A stretch of DNA of 64,000 nt, from NCBI RefSeq assembly GCF_035982055.1, contig NZ_CP108427.1:7377001-7441000 (forward strand), written 5' to 3'. Made by a program: the position numbers and the translations under genes. Shown one piece after another: positions 36,101 to 45,495 of the stretch. Position 1 is the stretch's first letter. The number at the start of each line of letters is the position of its first letter. The notes below the pieces were generated by a model. The model did no database searches and was not told where the DNA came from. It was given only the letters and a program-made list of their open reading frames with translations. Origin of the DNA: Streptomyces sp. NBC_01288. Lineage in GTDB: Bacteria; Actinomycetota; Actinomycetes; Streptomycetales; Streptomycetaceae.

Positions 36101-37055
36101 CGATCAGCTTGACCAGTTTGTTGACCTCGTCATTGACGAAGGTCCGCTCACGCAGATGAGCCTGGAGCCAGAGGATTAGCTCGTCGAGGAACAGGATCAG
36201 GCCGTCGTATCCAAGGGACTTGGCGTGCCGGCTGATGGTGTCCAGCCCGTTTTCGAGGGGCAGAAAGGCGTTCTTCGCGCCGAGCGCGCCACGGGAGTAC
36301 GAGGAGTACGGGCCGGAGAGCAGTGCGGACGCCAGCCAGTCGCGGACCTGCTCGCCGGGGGCGGATGTTAAGGCGAGGTCGAGGAGGGCCGGGGTCCAGA
36401 CCTTCGGGGCCTCCTTGACGTCGAGGTCCTCTAGGTCGCTTTCGTCGTCGGCGGCTTGTGGTGGGGCGGTATTCGTTTCCTCCGGCAGCGCGGGGTTACC
36501 GAGCCAGCGTACGAACTGCGCGTCGTCCGCGAAGAACACCCGCTGGCGGCGGGCGTCGTCGAACATCGCGTCCGCCCGGTAGACCGGCGGCACAGGTGAG
36601 TCCGGGTGCAGCCGCCGAACCGTGGCGACATAGCCGCCGAGGATCGCTGAGTCGAGGTCCGTCGCGCCGACCAGGTGGAACGGCACCATCAGGAACTTCC
36701 GGTCCCGCAGCCATGTGTCGTGGTCCGCGATGATCGGCTGGAGTGTGGGTTTGGTGCGGGCGGCCGGGGCGTTGGAGAGGATGGCGTGCAACACGGTCAT
36801 GAAGTGGCTCTTGCCGGAGCCGAACGAGCCGTGAAGATACGCGGCGTTGGACGACCCCGCACGCACGGACGCCTCAACGATCTTCAGCGCCCGACGGAGG
36901 GACTGTTCCAGCTGCGGGGTGACCACATACTCGCGCACTCGCTCGGCGGTCTGATCGAAGCCGCCGGACAGCTCGACCTTGAATGACCCGGCGAGCACGG
37001 ACTCAGGCAGGTCCAGCACGTCCCGGAGGTAGAGGTCGCTGCCACTGTTACTCAT
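33147..37055 (-). CDS. pglY: BREX type 2 ATPase PglY
   Basis: A 1302-residue large ATPase (PglY/BrxC family). Walker A is YLHGSFGSGKSHFM at about residues 73-86 and LILFLDELILWLQ is a Walker B. The C-terminal half contains a Pro-rich linker (VAPVAPPPPAPVE). It starts 8 bases inside the end of pglX. The protein forms the ATP-driven core of BREX. Confidence 0.92.
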   Translation of the reverse strand: MSNSGSDLYLRDVLDLPESVLAGSFKVELSGGFDQTAERVREYVVTPQLEQSLRRALKIVEASVRAGSSNAAYLHGSFGSGKSHFMTVLHAILSNAPAARTKPTLQPIIADHDTWLRDRKFLMVPFHLVGATDLDSAILGGYVATVRRLHPDSPVPPVYRADAMFDDARRQRVFFADDAQFVRWLGNPALPEETNTAPPQAADDESDLEDLDVKEAPKVWTPALLDLALTSAPGEQVRDWLASALLSGPYSSYSRGALGAKNAFLPLENGLDTISRHAKSLGYDGLILFLDELILWLQAHLRERTFVNDEVNKLVKLIESGTGGRALPVVSFISRQRDLSELIGSDAVGAEAKNLEQQVKYLAGRIDPISLEDRNLPEIIKERVLKPKDDAAKAVLEAAFARVETSNQSVRDVLLDANGATHADWADFKALYPVSPVLLNVLVALSGALQRERTGLKLLQQMLYKRREDMKVGELIPLGDLWDVLAEGMGEAFTDRLRSEAEAATRFHGKVTEHLLQKYGSPDDTKFKADDRFVKTMLLAYLAPEVPALARLTGPRLSALNHGSIRSRTGQEDRIVVKRMQELQAQFPGELRSDGNDVDPVFTLHLSDLDVEPILDSVGEKDTLGARKRWVQEWLWRELVIADNGTLVADREIVWHGTRRTAEFVFENVRDTQILPDTQFEPSAPDRIRFVIDYPFDDDDKGLPSADENRVFRLQREKPDAPTVVWLPSFLSAQRGTQLGRLLKINYLLERDRLKDFATHLSSDDQVRVKHQLEAQRETLVSQLGQVLHQAYGIAKANETDLGAQVTEGKHVHSLYAGHVPQLQGGGVFKYNLLKLADGLLDAMYPKHPNFDRQESRKPVTPAKFKMAYGWIAKAMDDGSRRVVVDGRELTDVARIVHPLELGEVHDGPLNVSTDWRRHIDQQAAKHGAKGDFPVEDIRTWIAELGWTGLDKLVSNLVIATYALLSDRSWIYRGKAEQAPALDQFGPGWALRAQERPSEDEFTAAHTRAAALFGTSVPQVLFTRNVNALASDVRAKAEEREAAVNGLRRALTRYRSALGISGEALSAREQSVRDAADLLARIKQNLEATPLARDLAAATYLSTDVVLAKTMSSAQRVLEALERTDWDLIDSVRKYTGRGDGLADRSGLLLAEIADAAGADEFDTDLAPVLSSARGQAVALINEAARLSTVTPVAPVAPPPPAPVESEAIVPPARAEDDRPTTHSQSPLPSTPTTPTTTRRSRRVKATDSESVLEAALSRALADVQGEIRDYAAAHPGVEIEINWQVLHATQGDSASVPGGED

Positions 37056-40000
37056 CGTCTTCCGTCGCCTTCTTCATGGCCGTCGTTGCCGTTTTCTTCG
37101 TCTTGCGTGCACGGGTCGCATTCGCTGGACGCCAGTCGGTGAGTGCGGCTGGGGTGAGCTGTTCGCGTGCCAACTCCCCGTCCAGGAAGCTCTGGAACTC
37201 TTCGGCTGCCGACTCCTCGCCCCACTCGTCGTCCGCGTCTCCGAACCACTGCCGAAGCCACGGCATCAGTTCCGCGATTCCGGCGAGCAGCGGTGCGAGG
37301 CGCTCGGCGGGCCAGTCCTGCTGTTTGCGGCGCTCGGTGACGATGTTCAGCAAGGCAGTGGCCTGGTCGCGTTGGTCCCAGCCGGCCCAGCCGAGCAGGA
37401 GGGTCGGGTCGGAGTCCGGGTTCGCGTCCGGGTAGGACACGAAGCGCTCTTTGGGGACGTCCAGCTTTCCGCGGTTCGACCAGTAGGACTGCCTGGTGAA
37501 GTCCGCGGAGGCGTACTTGGGGGGTACGGCGATGTCGAGGTGCTCGCCGGTGCGGTCCTCCTTGCGCTGCTTGTCCCAGACGTCCTCCCACTGCGAGCGC
37601 TTGCGAAGTCCGGTGTCCTTGTAGCGGTACGCGGCGAGATAGGGCACGTGCTCCGCGTCGACCACATCTTGGAGGACTTGGGCGAGGGAGAGGTTCGGCT
37701 TGCCAAGATGGGCGGCGTAAAGCGAAGCAGTGTTGCGGATCGCGTCCGCGTACGGGAGCCTTTCGAGTTCGTCTGCGAGCTGGCCGATGGTGAGGGTGCG
37801 GGGTTGCTCGAAGTCATTGAGGATGTGGAACCAGAGGGACTTGTTCTCGCACCGGTCGAGTAGCCAGGTCCGCAGAGCGGCCTTCTCCTGCTTTTCCCAG
37901 GGGTCAGTGGCCCAGCGGCGCTTGCACTCGGGACGCTCGATGCGCGCGATGTCGTGGCGGGCGGAGATGGTGTCGATGCGGGCCTGCACGATATCCCGGT
38001 ACCAGTCCGGCCAGTGGGCTGGGATCTCGGTGATGGGGGTGGAGCCGTGCCGCCCGAACCACACAGTCTCAGCCTCGCCAGCTGCTTGCTTCCGAGCCAA
38101 TACGATCTCGAATGCCCGCTCTCCGAGGCTCACTTGGGGAATGGTGCTGAGCGAGGAGGCTGTAAGTCGGGCTACCTCGTCGTCAGCGAGGAGTCCGTAG
38201 GAGTGATACACCACCCAGTCGAGCTCCTCCTGGAGGGCGACCATGCGCTGGCGGGCGCGGGTCCAGGTGTCCCGGGCGGCATCGAGGCGGATGGGCGTGG
38301 GCGGCTCGTCCGCGGCGCATATGGCCGAGGGCTCGTGAATGGCGACGTCTTGAGCGAGAGAGTTGAGGATGCGGCCGAGGGATAGAGGAAGCCGGTCGGG
38401 CAGGGGGAAATCCTGAAGTTTAGCCCCGGCGAATTCGTAGAAGCGTTCCCATTCATCGTGCATGAAGCCACCGGTGCCGGACTGGCTACCCTTGTCGTGG
38501 CAGACGTGCTTGAGCCAGAAGCATGCTGCCGACGAATTGAGTACTCCCGACAGTGCCAAGTACTCGTCCTCGCTCGCACTATCCGGCAGTTTGATCACCG
38601 GCGCGGAACGATTAAATAAGCGCGACTGGGTGTCGAGAGTGAAGTGATTATGCGTGGCAACGAAGGCGAAAGATATTCCCTTCGGGGTTGTGAGCTTGCT
38701 CGAATAGTTCTCGAGATGGCAATACCAAGGGTAACCGTTCTCGATTATAGTTTTGCCGAAGATGACGCGCTTCGATAATTGAGTTCGGAAGGGCCATAAA
38801 CTGTGTTTGATGAGATGGTGGTCCGAATTGATGGTCTGTCGGTTTTCTGGGCCTGAATAAGGGTTACGAACTGCGACCGAATCTGTGAATCTGAAATCTC
38901 GAACGACGTCACCCGTGATCAGCGTTCGAATTGCCGAATGGTCCCTGAGGCGTCGTGCGGTACTTACGTCCGGGAGGAAAAAGGCATCATCGGCGCCAGT
39001 TGCTGTGGTTCGCCCGATGCTGGTAGCCCTGGAGCCCAGCTTCTGCCGTCCTGATGCGATCTCCTCGGCGATTTCCCCAGCCACGCCACCGCTTAGGGAC
39101 CATGGATACTCTGCGAGCTGATTACGTGCAGAATCGACTGACGAGACCCATTCGCTCTCGCTGCCAGGTTGATCGATCTGCTGATAAATGGCGGACCAGA
39201 CGAGACCGCTTGATGCGTCATCCGGCTGCGAGGGTTCGCCGCGTATTCCCATGACAGTACGGACTAAATCTTCTTGGTAGGCCGTGCGATTTCGCCCAAC
39301 CAAGATAACCGTTGGCGTCCCGTGCCCCGGAATGTAGGCGCCGGAAGTGTCGATGACATGTGTCAAGTCAACTTTTTGATGGAACCAGTCGATCAGTTTT
39401 CTTCCGAACTCGCGTTTCATGAAGGAGTTTGCCGTGATCTGGCCCGTAAATCCTGCCGCGCGCTCTGACCCGCTGGTGCGCACCGCTAACTCGAAGATCC
39501 GCTGCGCGAACGGTATCGACAACGCGTACGTTCCTGCGCACGTGTCGTACCGTTCCCTGTAGGCCAGGTTTTCCTGCTTATCCTTTACTGTGATGTAAGG
39601 CGGGTTGCCGACTACAACGTGGTACGAACCTCTCCCGAGTAGGTCGCAACTCTTCGTGAAGTCGTATATGTCTTCGGTGGTGTAGAAGAACTGCTCATGA
39701 TCGGAATACAGCCCCTGGCGAACCCCTGGGGCTCCGCGTCCGTGAAGCAAAGAGTCCCCCACGGCCAGGTTGATCCGGAACCCGGGAGCCGTGTCCAGCC
39801 GCTTCGCGTCCGCCGCTTTGAGCGCGGCAATCATCAGCCGGAACCGCGCGATAGCCACTGCGAACGGGTTCTTGTCGCACCCGTGCACTGCATCCAGCGC
39901 CCGCCGGATCAGCGTCCAGTCATCCGCGCCCTTGTCGAAGTCGCGCCACTTCTCCAGCAGCCGCTCAAACATCCCCAGCAGGAAGTGCCCAGAGCCGCAC

Positions 40001-40767
40001 GCCGGGTCGATCGTGCGCAGGCCTGCGGGGAGTTCCCGTACGATGCCGTGCCCGTCGACAAGGGAGACGACGGGCTCTAGGCCGAACTCCTTCACCGCCG
40101 GCTCCAATGTCAGATCGAGGATGAACTCCTCCACGAACACCGGGGTCTGGAGCAGCGCGTACGTCTTCCTCGCGTGCTCGCTCAGATCCTGATATAGGTC
40201 ACCCAGGAATCGAGTGTCCAAGTCCTCGTTCACGAACGAGTGCACGATCTCGCCGCCCGAACCAACCCGCCGCCAGAACTTCAATAACGCCGTTGCTGCC
40301 TCATACGAAGGCGAGATCTCCCACAATGGGTTGTGCACGCGGTCGAAGAGCCCCGCCACCGTCGGGTTGGTGCCAGCAAGATGATCAAACGCCGCGATGA
40401 TCCAGTCACGGTCATTCTTTTCCGGGTTCGCGGCGAAGAACGCCGTGTCGTGGTCCTCTGCGTCCTTGAGCCGCTCGCCGACACCTGCTAGCCACGGACG
40501 CGCGATTAGCCCGTTGTCCTCGCAGAATCGGACGAAGACGCATCCCAGCACCCACGCTGCCGCGACCTGCATGACCCGTTCGTCGCGCCATGCCTCGTAC
40601 ATGGCCGCTGTCCGCCCGGCGGCGCAGGCGCGCGCGTACTCGTCTGCGAGCCTGTCCCGGTACTCCTCCTCCGAGTCGCTGCGCGCCCGCAAGTCGTCCT
40701 CCAGGAGCGCGACCTGCTTGCGGAGGTCCTTCAGTAATCCATCCTGGCCGCTACCGCGTGCGCTCAC
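37048..40767 (-). CDS. pglX: BREX type 2 adenine-specific DNA methyltransferase PglX
   Basis: A 1239-residue methyltransferase. TIDPACGSGHFLLGMF (near residue 253) is SAM motif I and VVGNPPYITV (near 387) is the NPPY catalytic motif of N6-adenine methylases. Long target-recognition regions follow. The GTG at 40765-40767 overlaps the stop of pglW (GTGA); a frame reaching 40926 lies inside pglW and was rejected. PglX methylates host DNA as the self mark. Bases about 38400-39400 are less GC-rich than the surrounding DNA and may be an exchanged specificity region. Confidence 0.93.
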   Translation of the reverse strand: MSARGSGQDGLLKDLRKQVALLEDDLRARSDSEEEYRDRLADEYARACAAGRTAAMYEAWRDERVMQVAAAWVLGCVFVRFCEDNGLIARPWLAGVGERLKDAEDHDTAFFAANPEKNDRDWIIAAFDHLAGTNPTVAGLFDRVHNPLWEISPSYEAATALLKFWRRVGSGGEIVHSFVNEDLDTRFLGDLYQDLSEHARKTYALLQTPVFVEEFILDLTLEPAVKEFGLEPVVSLVDGHGIVRELPAGLRTIDPACGSGHFLLGMFERLLEKWRDFDKGADDWTLIRRALDAVHGCDKNPFAVAIARFRLMIAALKAADAKRLDTAPGFRINLAVGDSLLHGRGAPGVRQGLYSDHEQFFYTTEDIYDFTKSCDLLGRGSYHVVVGNPPYITVKDKQENLAYRERYDTCAGTYALSIPFAQRIFELAVRTSGSERAAGFTGQITANSFMKREFGRKLIDWFHQKVDLTHVIDTSGAYIPGHGTPTVILVGRNRTAYQEDLVRTVMGIRGEPSQPDDASSGLVWSAIYQQIDQPGSESEWVSSVDSARNQLAEYPWSLSGGVAGEIAEEIASGRQKLGSRATSIGRTTATGADDAFFLPDVSTARRLRDHSAIRTLITGDVVRDFRFTDSVAVRNPYSGPENRQTINSDHHLIKHSLWPFRTQLSKRVIFGKTIIENGYPWYCHLENYSSKLTTPKGISFAFVATHNHFTLDTQSRLFNRSAPVIKLPDSASEDEYLALSGVLNSSAACFWLKHVCHDKGSQSGTGGFMHDEWERFYEFAGAKLQDFPLPDRLPLSLGRILNSLAQDVAIHEPSAICAADEPPTPIRLDAARDTWTRARQRMVALQEELDWVVYHSYGLLADDEVARLTASSLSTIPQVSLGERAFEIVLARKQAAGEAETVWFGRHGSTPITEIPAHWPDWYRDIVQARIDTISARHDIARIERPECKRRWATDPWEKQEKAALRTWLLDRCENKSLWFHILNDFEQPRTLTIGQLADELERLPYADAIRNTASLYAAHLGKPNLSLAQVLQDVVDAEHVPYLAAYRYKDTGLRKRSQWEDVWDKQRKEDRTGEHLDIAVPPKYASADFTRQSYWSNRGKLDVPKERFVSYPDANPDSDPTLLLGWAGWDQRDQATALLNIVTERRKQQDWPAERLAPLLAGIAELMPWLRQWFGDADDEWGEESAAEEFQSFLDGELAREQLTPAALTDWRPANATRARKTKKTATTAMKKATEDDE

Positions 40768-43700
40768 TGTCCCAAACCCTCTCGATGTGCGGCCCAGATG
40801 GTGGCCAAGTCCTTCAGGAAGCCCTCGGTCAGTACCACGCGTTCCGCGTCGCCGCCGGTTATCTCTACCGTGCGACCGTCCAGCTCCGGTCCGCCCTGCG
40901 GATTGTGCGAAGGGGTGAGCAACCACAGTCCGTGCGGTCGCCCGCCTGGCTTGCGCGCACCGGCTTGCAAGCCGACCAGCAGGTCGTGCCCACCCGCCTC
41001 GTAGTAGTGCGCGAGCAGCCCAGATGTATGTACGAACAACACTGTCCCCGGCTCCCGCGAAGCCGTCTTCTCCAACTGCGCAGCGACGCGAGGCCAGACC
41101 CGGACCACGAACGACCGCAGCCCGCCGGGGAGTTCGCCGCTCCTTGTGTACCGGGTGTCCGCGCCCAGCACCTTGGACCAGTCCGTGCCGTGCTCTCCCG
41201 CCAGCGCCCGGAACTCCTCCAGGAAGACCCGTGCCAGGCTCACCGGTACGACCGGGAATGCCTCGGCCACCGCGTCCGCAACCGAACCCGTCTCACCCCG
41301 TAACCGCTTGACGTGCACGTTCAGTGCGAGGAAACCGCCCTCCCGTACTGCGGAGTCGAGCTTCGCGGCGAGCAGCAACGACGGCTCGCGCCCGGCGGCG
41401 GCTCCCGCCGCCAGCGCACGAGAGGCTCCGGTCACCGTGCCGGTGGAGGAGTACAGCCAGCTGCTGCCGGTCACCGCCGAGACCGGCACTGGAGGCTTGA
41501 AGCGCGCCTCGGCCGTCTCGTACGTCAGCGGGAAGCCAGCCTTCTTGAGCGCGTCCTCGACCTCGATGTACGTGGGCTTGCCCAGCACCATCTCGGGGAA
41601 GCGGGAACGCAACCGAGCCAGCAGCCCCTCCAGGCTGATGCCGACCTCGCGTCGTACACCCGCCGCGGCCTGTGAGATCTGAAGAGCCCGCCACAGCTCC
41701 AATGTCCGGGGGTACAGCTCAAGTCGGGGCGAGGCCGCGGCACCTACCGAAGTCGCTGCGGCCAGGGTGACGAGCCGGGCGTCCGGGAGCGGGTCCATGC
41801 CTTCCGGTGTGCGCACTGCACGCAGGTCACGGAGCGTCGCGGCGCGGTCCGGCAGCGGTGTAGCGGCGGCGATCTTCTCGGCGGCCTCGCCCAACTCTAT
41901 GGCGTATGCGGCGAGTTCATCGGAAGTCGGATCGTCGGAGCCGTCCAGCGACTCCAGGGCTACGATCAGACGCCCTCGCCGCCGCATCTGCGCGAGCCGG
42001 GGCTCATGGTCCTCGTCGCGGCCGGTGAGGAGGGTCTCGGCGGCGACAGCGGCTCGTACGACGGCGAGCGCGGCGGCCTCCGTGCCCTCGGTGGATTCGC
42101 TCTCGGAGCCATGACCCGCGCTGAGCACCCGGGCCAGTTCGCGGGCGGTCATCACGCGTCCTGCATCCTGGACGGCTTCCACCAGCTCACCGCACAGGAG
42201 GGTCATCCAGTCCGCAGAGGCCCACTCGCCGATCGCCGATCCTAGGTGCCTGGAGACCGTGTACTCGGAGGCCTTGACCGATTCCGAAACCTGCCGGTTG
42301 GTCGGCCAGGCGCCCGGCTCCGCTTTTCCATCGAGCCCGAGCCAGGCCGCGACGACCTGCGGCCGCTTGTTGTCCTTGCGGCCGGCCAATACCGGGTTGA
42401 GGAGCGCGGCGAGCCTTTCCACGTTCTGCCGGGCCTCATGCTCGGCGCCGAGCATGTCGTCCGCCGCTGGCACCGTGGGCTGTACCGGCACGGCCACGGC
42501 CTTGGGCTTCCTCGGCCGCAGGGCAGACGTCCACTGACGGTGTCGTCGGTTGAGCTCCTTCTTGACGACCGCGCCGATCCCGCGCTTGCCCCGGAAGCGG
42601 GGCAACGGCACATCCAGTAGCTCGCGGACTGTCACCGCGCCGAGTTCCTCGGCCACAGCCGCCGCCCGCTCGGTCAGCCCTGCATCCCTGAGGGTCGTTC
42701 CGAGCTTCGCCCTCTCCGCGTACAGATCCCGGATGTCGTCCTCGGAGAGCCCCTCCGGCAGCCCGCCGGCCCCCAGTATCGAGACGGTGTCGGTGGTCGG
42801 CGGAGGCTGGGTGCGGTCGGCCTCGGTGAAGATCGCCCGCCAGGCGTCCCGCATTTGCCGCAGCGACTCGAACCTGCGGTTGACGTCCCGGTGCAGGGCC
42901 CGCTCGAAGAATGCTTCGAGACCGGGCCTCAAAACCCCCACGAAGGCGTCGGCGGCGAGCAGCGGAAGCTCGTCCTTCAGCGCTGTGAGCGGATCGTCCG
43001 CGCCGTTGCCCCACATGGGGCGCTCGGCGGCGGCCATCTCGTGCAGGACGACGGCGGCGGCGTACCGCTCCGCGTAGTCGTCGTAAATAGGACGCCGTGC
43101 ATCGCCCAGAAACGGATCGAGATAGCCGCGGGTGCCCGCCTTGATGTCCCGATCGGAGACATTGGCCAGGGAGAAGTCGAACAGCACGAGCTGCTGCTCG
43201 TCGTCGTCCCGGACCTTGATCCCGAGATTGGAAGGCTTGAGGTCGCGGTGGCGCATACCTCTGGCCGCAAGGTCGTCCAGCGCGGTGAAAAGGTCCTCGC
43301 CGAAGGACGCCAGTTCCTCGTAGCCCAGCTGCCCATGGCTGGCCAGCCGCTGGCCGAGTGTTTCGGGGCCCGCGTACTCCAGAGCGAGGACGGTCCGGCC
43401 GCCAATGGTCCGCGGACCTTCGTACAGTTTGACGATGCGTCCGCTGCTGATCTGTTGAAGGGCTGCGGCCTCGGAGGCGAGACGCTCGTTCTTGTCTGCG
43501 TCCAGGGCGACCTTGAGGACCCGCTCTTCCGCCGCCCTTGTGCCGCGCTCGTCCTCGGTAACGCGTGTCACATACAGCGCACGTGCCGTGGCACCCGAGC
43601 CGAGGACTCGCTCGACGGTCCAATCGCCGTCGACGGCCTGACCGGGGGTGGCAGTGAGGGGGTCGGCCTCCACAGCGACGGCCTGGGCGGCGCTGGCCTG

Positions 43701-45209
43701 TTCGGCATTATCGAGTTGCTTGAGGAAGGCGTCGGCCGAGTCCAGCCGATCGTCGACGGAGGCTCGGGTGGCGGCGTACACCAGCTCGTCGAGTCCGGCG
43801 TCCATGGCGTCGCTGACCGCATACATGTGCAGTCCGCCGTCGGCCGTGAGTCGCTCCTTGAGCGCGGTACGGGTCTCTGCGGGAGGCATCCCGGTCAGAA
43901 TGTGATGCGCCACCGCGCCGATGCCGAAGACATCGAGGTCCACCGGGTCCGGGTAGTCGGCGTCGGTCTCGGGTGCGAGGTAGCACTGGGCGGCGTCCTC
44001 GATGTGCTCCCCAGTGAAGGAACTCTCGCCCAGCGAGCGCAGTGAGGTGGTGTCGAAGTCGCGGGCGGACGCCTGCCAGTCGATGATTCGCAGAACGGGG
44101 TCGCTGCCGCTCTCGCGTGCGCTGACGTATACCGAACGGGCCGCCAGCGCACGGTGATAGAGCGAGCGGCGGTGGGCGTAGCGGACGGCCTCGGCGAGTT
44201 GGCGCACCATGTCACGGCGTACCGCTTCAGTCAGTTTCGCGCCGTACACGGCAAGGTAGTTGTCCAGCCGCAGATCGCTTTCCCGGTGGCGGAAGAGGAT
44301 AGCGGGGCCGCCCTGATGCTGGCGCAGGGCCACGGCCTGGGCGATACCTCGGTGGGCGATGCCCTGCAGCACCTGATACTCGCGCTCGGCGGCACGGCTC
44401 GTAGAACGCCGCTTTTCCTCGCTCGCCTGCTGCTCGACGAGATAGACCCGGACCCGGCCTTCCTCGTGGATCATCTCCTTGCGCTCGGCGAGCCGGTCCT
44501 CCCACGTGGGGCCCGCGTCCAGAGGGCGGGAGGCGAGCTTCCAGCCGTCGCCGAAGTCGAGGTGAGCGGTCGATGCCCGCACCCCGATCTTCTTCATCAA
44601 CTCGGGCAGGTTCCGGGTGAAGTCCTCCCTGACCCGCCAGTTCTCGCGCTCCGGCGGCAGGCTGAGGAACTCGTCCCAGATCCCCGGGAGTCCGCTCCGG
44701 ACGCCGTCACGTCCGTAGACATGGGTGCGCTGAACTGTGTCCAATTCGCTCTGGAGTAGAGGGTCGGAGAGGAAGACGGCCGGGTCGATACGGGGGACGC
44801 GGAGGCTCGGGTAGAGCTCGCGGGCCGCTTCCTGGAGCCGGGATTTCAGCTCCTTGGACTTGAGGTCGGTGAGGTGCAGAGGGTTGCGGATCGTACGGAT
44901 CCGGCCGTCGGGGGCGTGGAAGCTCCAGGTGTCGCCGCTGTTCGCGACCCGGCCGGGGTGCCCTTTCAGTTCGACCAGATATAGGCCCCGGGGTACTGCG
45001 ATGAGCAGGTCGCACTCATTGATGCGGCCGCTCATGGCAGTGAAGGAGAAGGTCGACCACGAGTAGTTCGGGGCAGTGACCGGCATCCGCTGCTTGATGT
45101 GGTCAAGAGCCGCCTGCTCCCACGGAAAGGGGGATGGCCGAGTTTGGTACCAGCGCTTCGGCTGGTGCTGGCCGGGCTTGGGGGTCGCCGGGCCGCCTAC
45201 TGCCGCCAC
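40764..45209 (-). CDS. pglW: BREX type 2 NERD-kinase protein PglW
   Basis: A 1481-residue protein. Residues about 30-180 form a NERD nuclease-related domain (CDLLIAVPRGLYLVELKG). A degenerate kinase domain follows (HRALAARSVYV and IIDWQA in place of HRDxxxxN and DFG). A second, active-looking kinase domain has LGSGATARALY, MRHRDLKPSNLGI and LFDFSLAN (DFS for DFG). The C-terminal half is a long helical region. The start GTG at 45207-45209 is the first in frame with a nearby purine-rich stretch; alternatives are possible. It is the first gene of the operon. Confidence 0.92.
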   Translation of the reverse strand: MAAVGGPATPKPGQHQPKRWYQTRPSPFPWEQAALDHIKQRMPVTAPNYSWSTFSFTAMSGRINECDLLIAVPRGLYLVELKGHPGRVANSGDTWSFHAPDGRIRTIRNPLHLTDLKSKELKSRLQEAARELYPSLRVPRIDPAVFLSDPLLQSELDTVQRTHVYGRDGVRSGLPGIWDEFLSLPPERENWRVREDFTRNLPELMKKIGVRASTAHLDFGDGWKLASRPLDAGPTWEDRLAERKEMIHEEGRVRVYLVEQQASEEKRRSTSRAAEREYQVLQGIAHRGIAQAVALRQHQGGPAILFRHRESDLRLDNYLAVYGAKLTEAVRRDMVRQLAEAVRYAHRRSLYHRALAARSVYVSARESGSDPVLRIIDWQASARDFDTTSLRSLGESSFTGEHIEDAAQCYLAPETDADYPDPVDLDVFGIGAVAHHILTGMPPAETRTALKERLTADGGLHMYAVSDAMDAGLDELVYAATRASVDDRLDSADAFLKQLDNAEQASAAQAVAVEADPLTATPGQAVDGDWTVERVLGSGATARALYVTRVTEDERGTRAAEERVLKVALDADKNERLASEAAALQQISSGRIVKLYEGPRTIGGRTVLALEYAGPETLGQRLASHGQLGYEELASFGEDLFTALDDLAARGMRHRDLKPSNLGIKVRDDDEQQLVLFDFSLANVSDRDIKAGTRGYLDPFLGDARRPIYDDYAERYAAAVVLHEMAAAERPMWGNGADDPLTALKDELPLLAADAFVGVLRPGLEAFFERALHRDVNRRFESLRQMRDAWRAIFTEADRTQPPPTTDTVSILGAGGLPEGLSEDDIRDLYAERAKLGTTLRDAGLTERAAAVAEELGAVTVRELLDVPLPRFRGKRGIGAVVKKELNRRHRQWTSALRPRKPKAVAVPVQPTVPAADDMLGAEHEARQNVERLAALLNPVLAGRKDNKRPQVVAAWLGLDGKAEPGAWPTNRQVSESVKASEYTVSRHLGSAIGEWASADWMTLLCGELVEAVQDAGRVMTARELARVLSAGHGSESESTEGTEAAALAVVRAAVAAETLLTGRDEDHEPRLAQMRRRGRLIVALESLDGSDDPTSDELAAYAIELGEAAEKIAAATPLPDRAATLRDLRAVRTPEGMDPLPDARLVTLAAATSVGAAASPRLELYPRTLELWRALQISQAAAGVRREVGISLEGLLARLRSRFPEMVLGKPTYIEVEDALKKAGFPLTYETAEARFKPPVPVSAVTGSSWLYSSTGTVTGASRALAAGAAAGREPSLLLAAKLDSAVREGGFLALNVHVKRLRGETGSVADAVAEAFPVVPVSLARVFLEEFRALAGEHGTDWSKVLGADTRYTRSGELPGGLRSFVVRVWPRVAAQLEKTASREPGTVLFVHTSGLLAHYYEAGGHDLLVGLQAGARKPGGRPHGLWLLTPSHNPQGGPELDGRTVEITGGDAERVVLTEGFLKDLATIWAAHREGLGQ

Positions 45210-45495
45210 CGCCGTTCACGCACCTTTCGCAGCCGGATCCGCTCGTCGGTACGACGTGTGCCGGTGCTACTGGCCTGAGGCGGAGAATCACGGCTTCTCG
45301 AAACTAATCCAATGATCGATCACCTTGCCAGATCGGAGGCCGCATACAAGGCCTGGGGCGTGAAACTCCCCTTGCGCGCACGGTAGTTGGCGCATCTCAG
45401 GCTGTAGCTTTCGGCCATCTGTGGACGGTGCTCGGTGATCCTCGGGAAATGTGCCTACGATCATGTGGGCCATGCCAGCAGTAGGGGGAGGCGAA
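45210..45495 (-). promoter_or_regulatory. Divergent promoter region of the BREX operon
   Basis: The only substantial gap upstream of pglW, shared with the plus-strand gene at 45496. All five downstream BREX genes overlap their neighbours, so a promoter here probably drives all six. I see no clear -10/-35 pair or operator. Confidence 0.5.

Noticed and set aside
37048..40926. Longer pglX start at 40926
   Set aside because: The extra residues lie inside pglW, and the GTG at 40767 overlaps the pglW stop in the style of the other operon genes.
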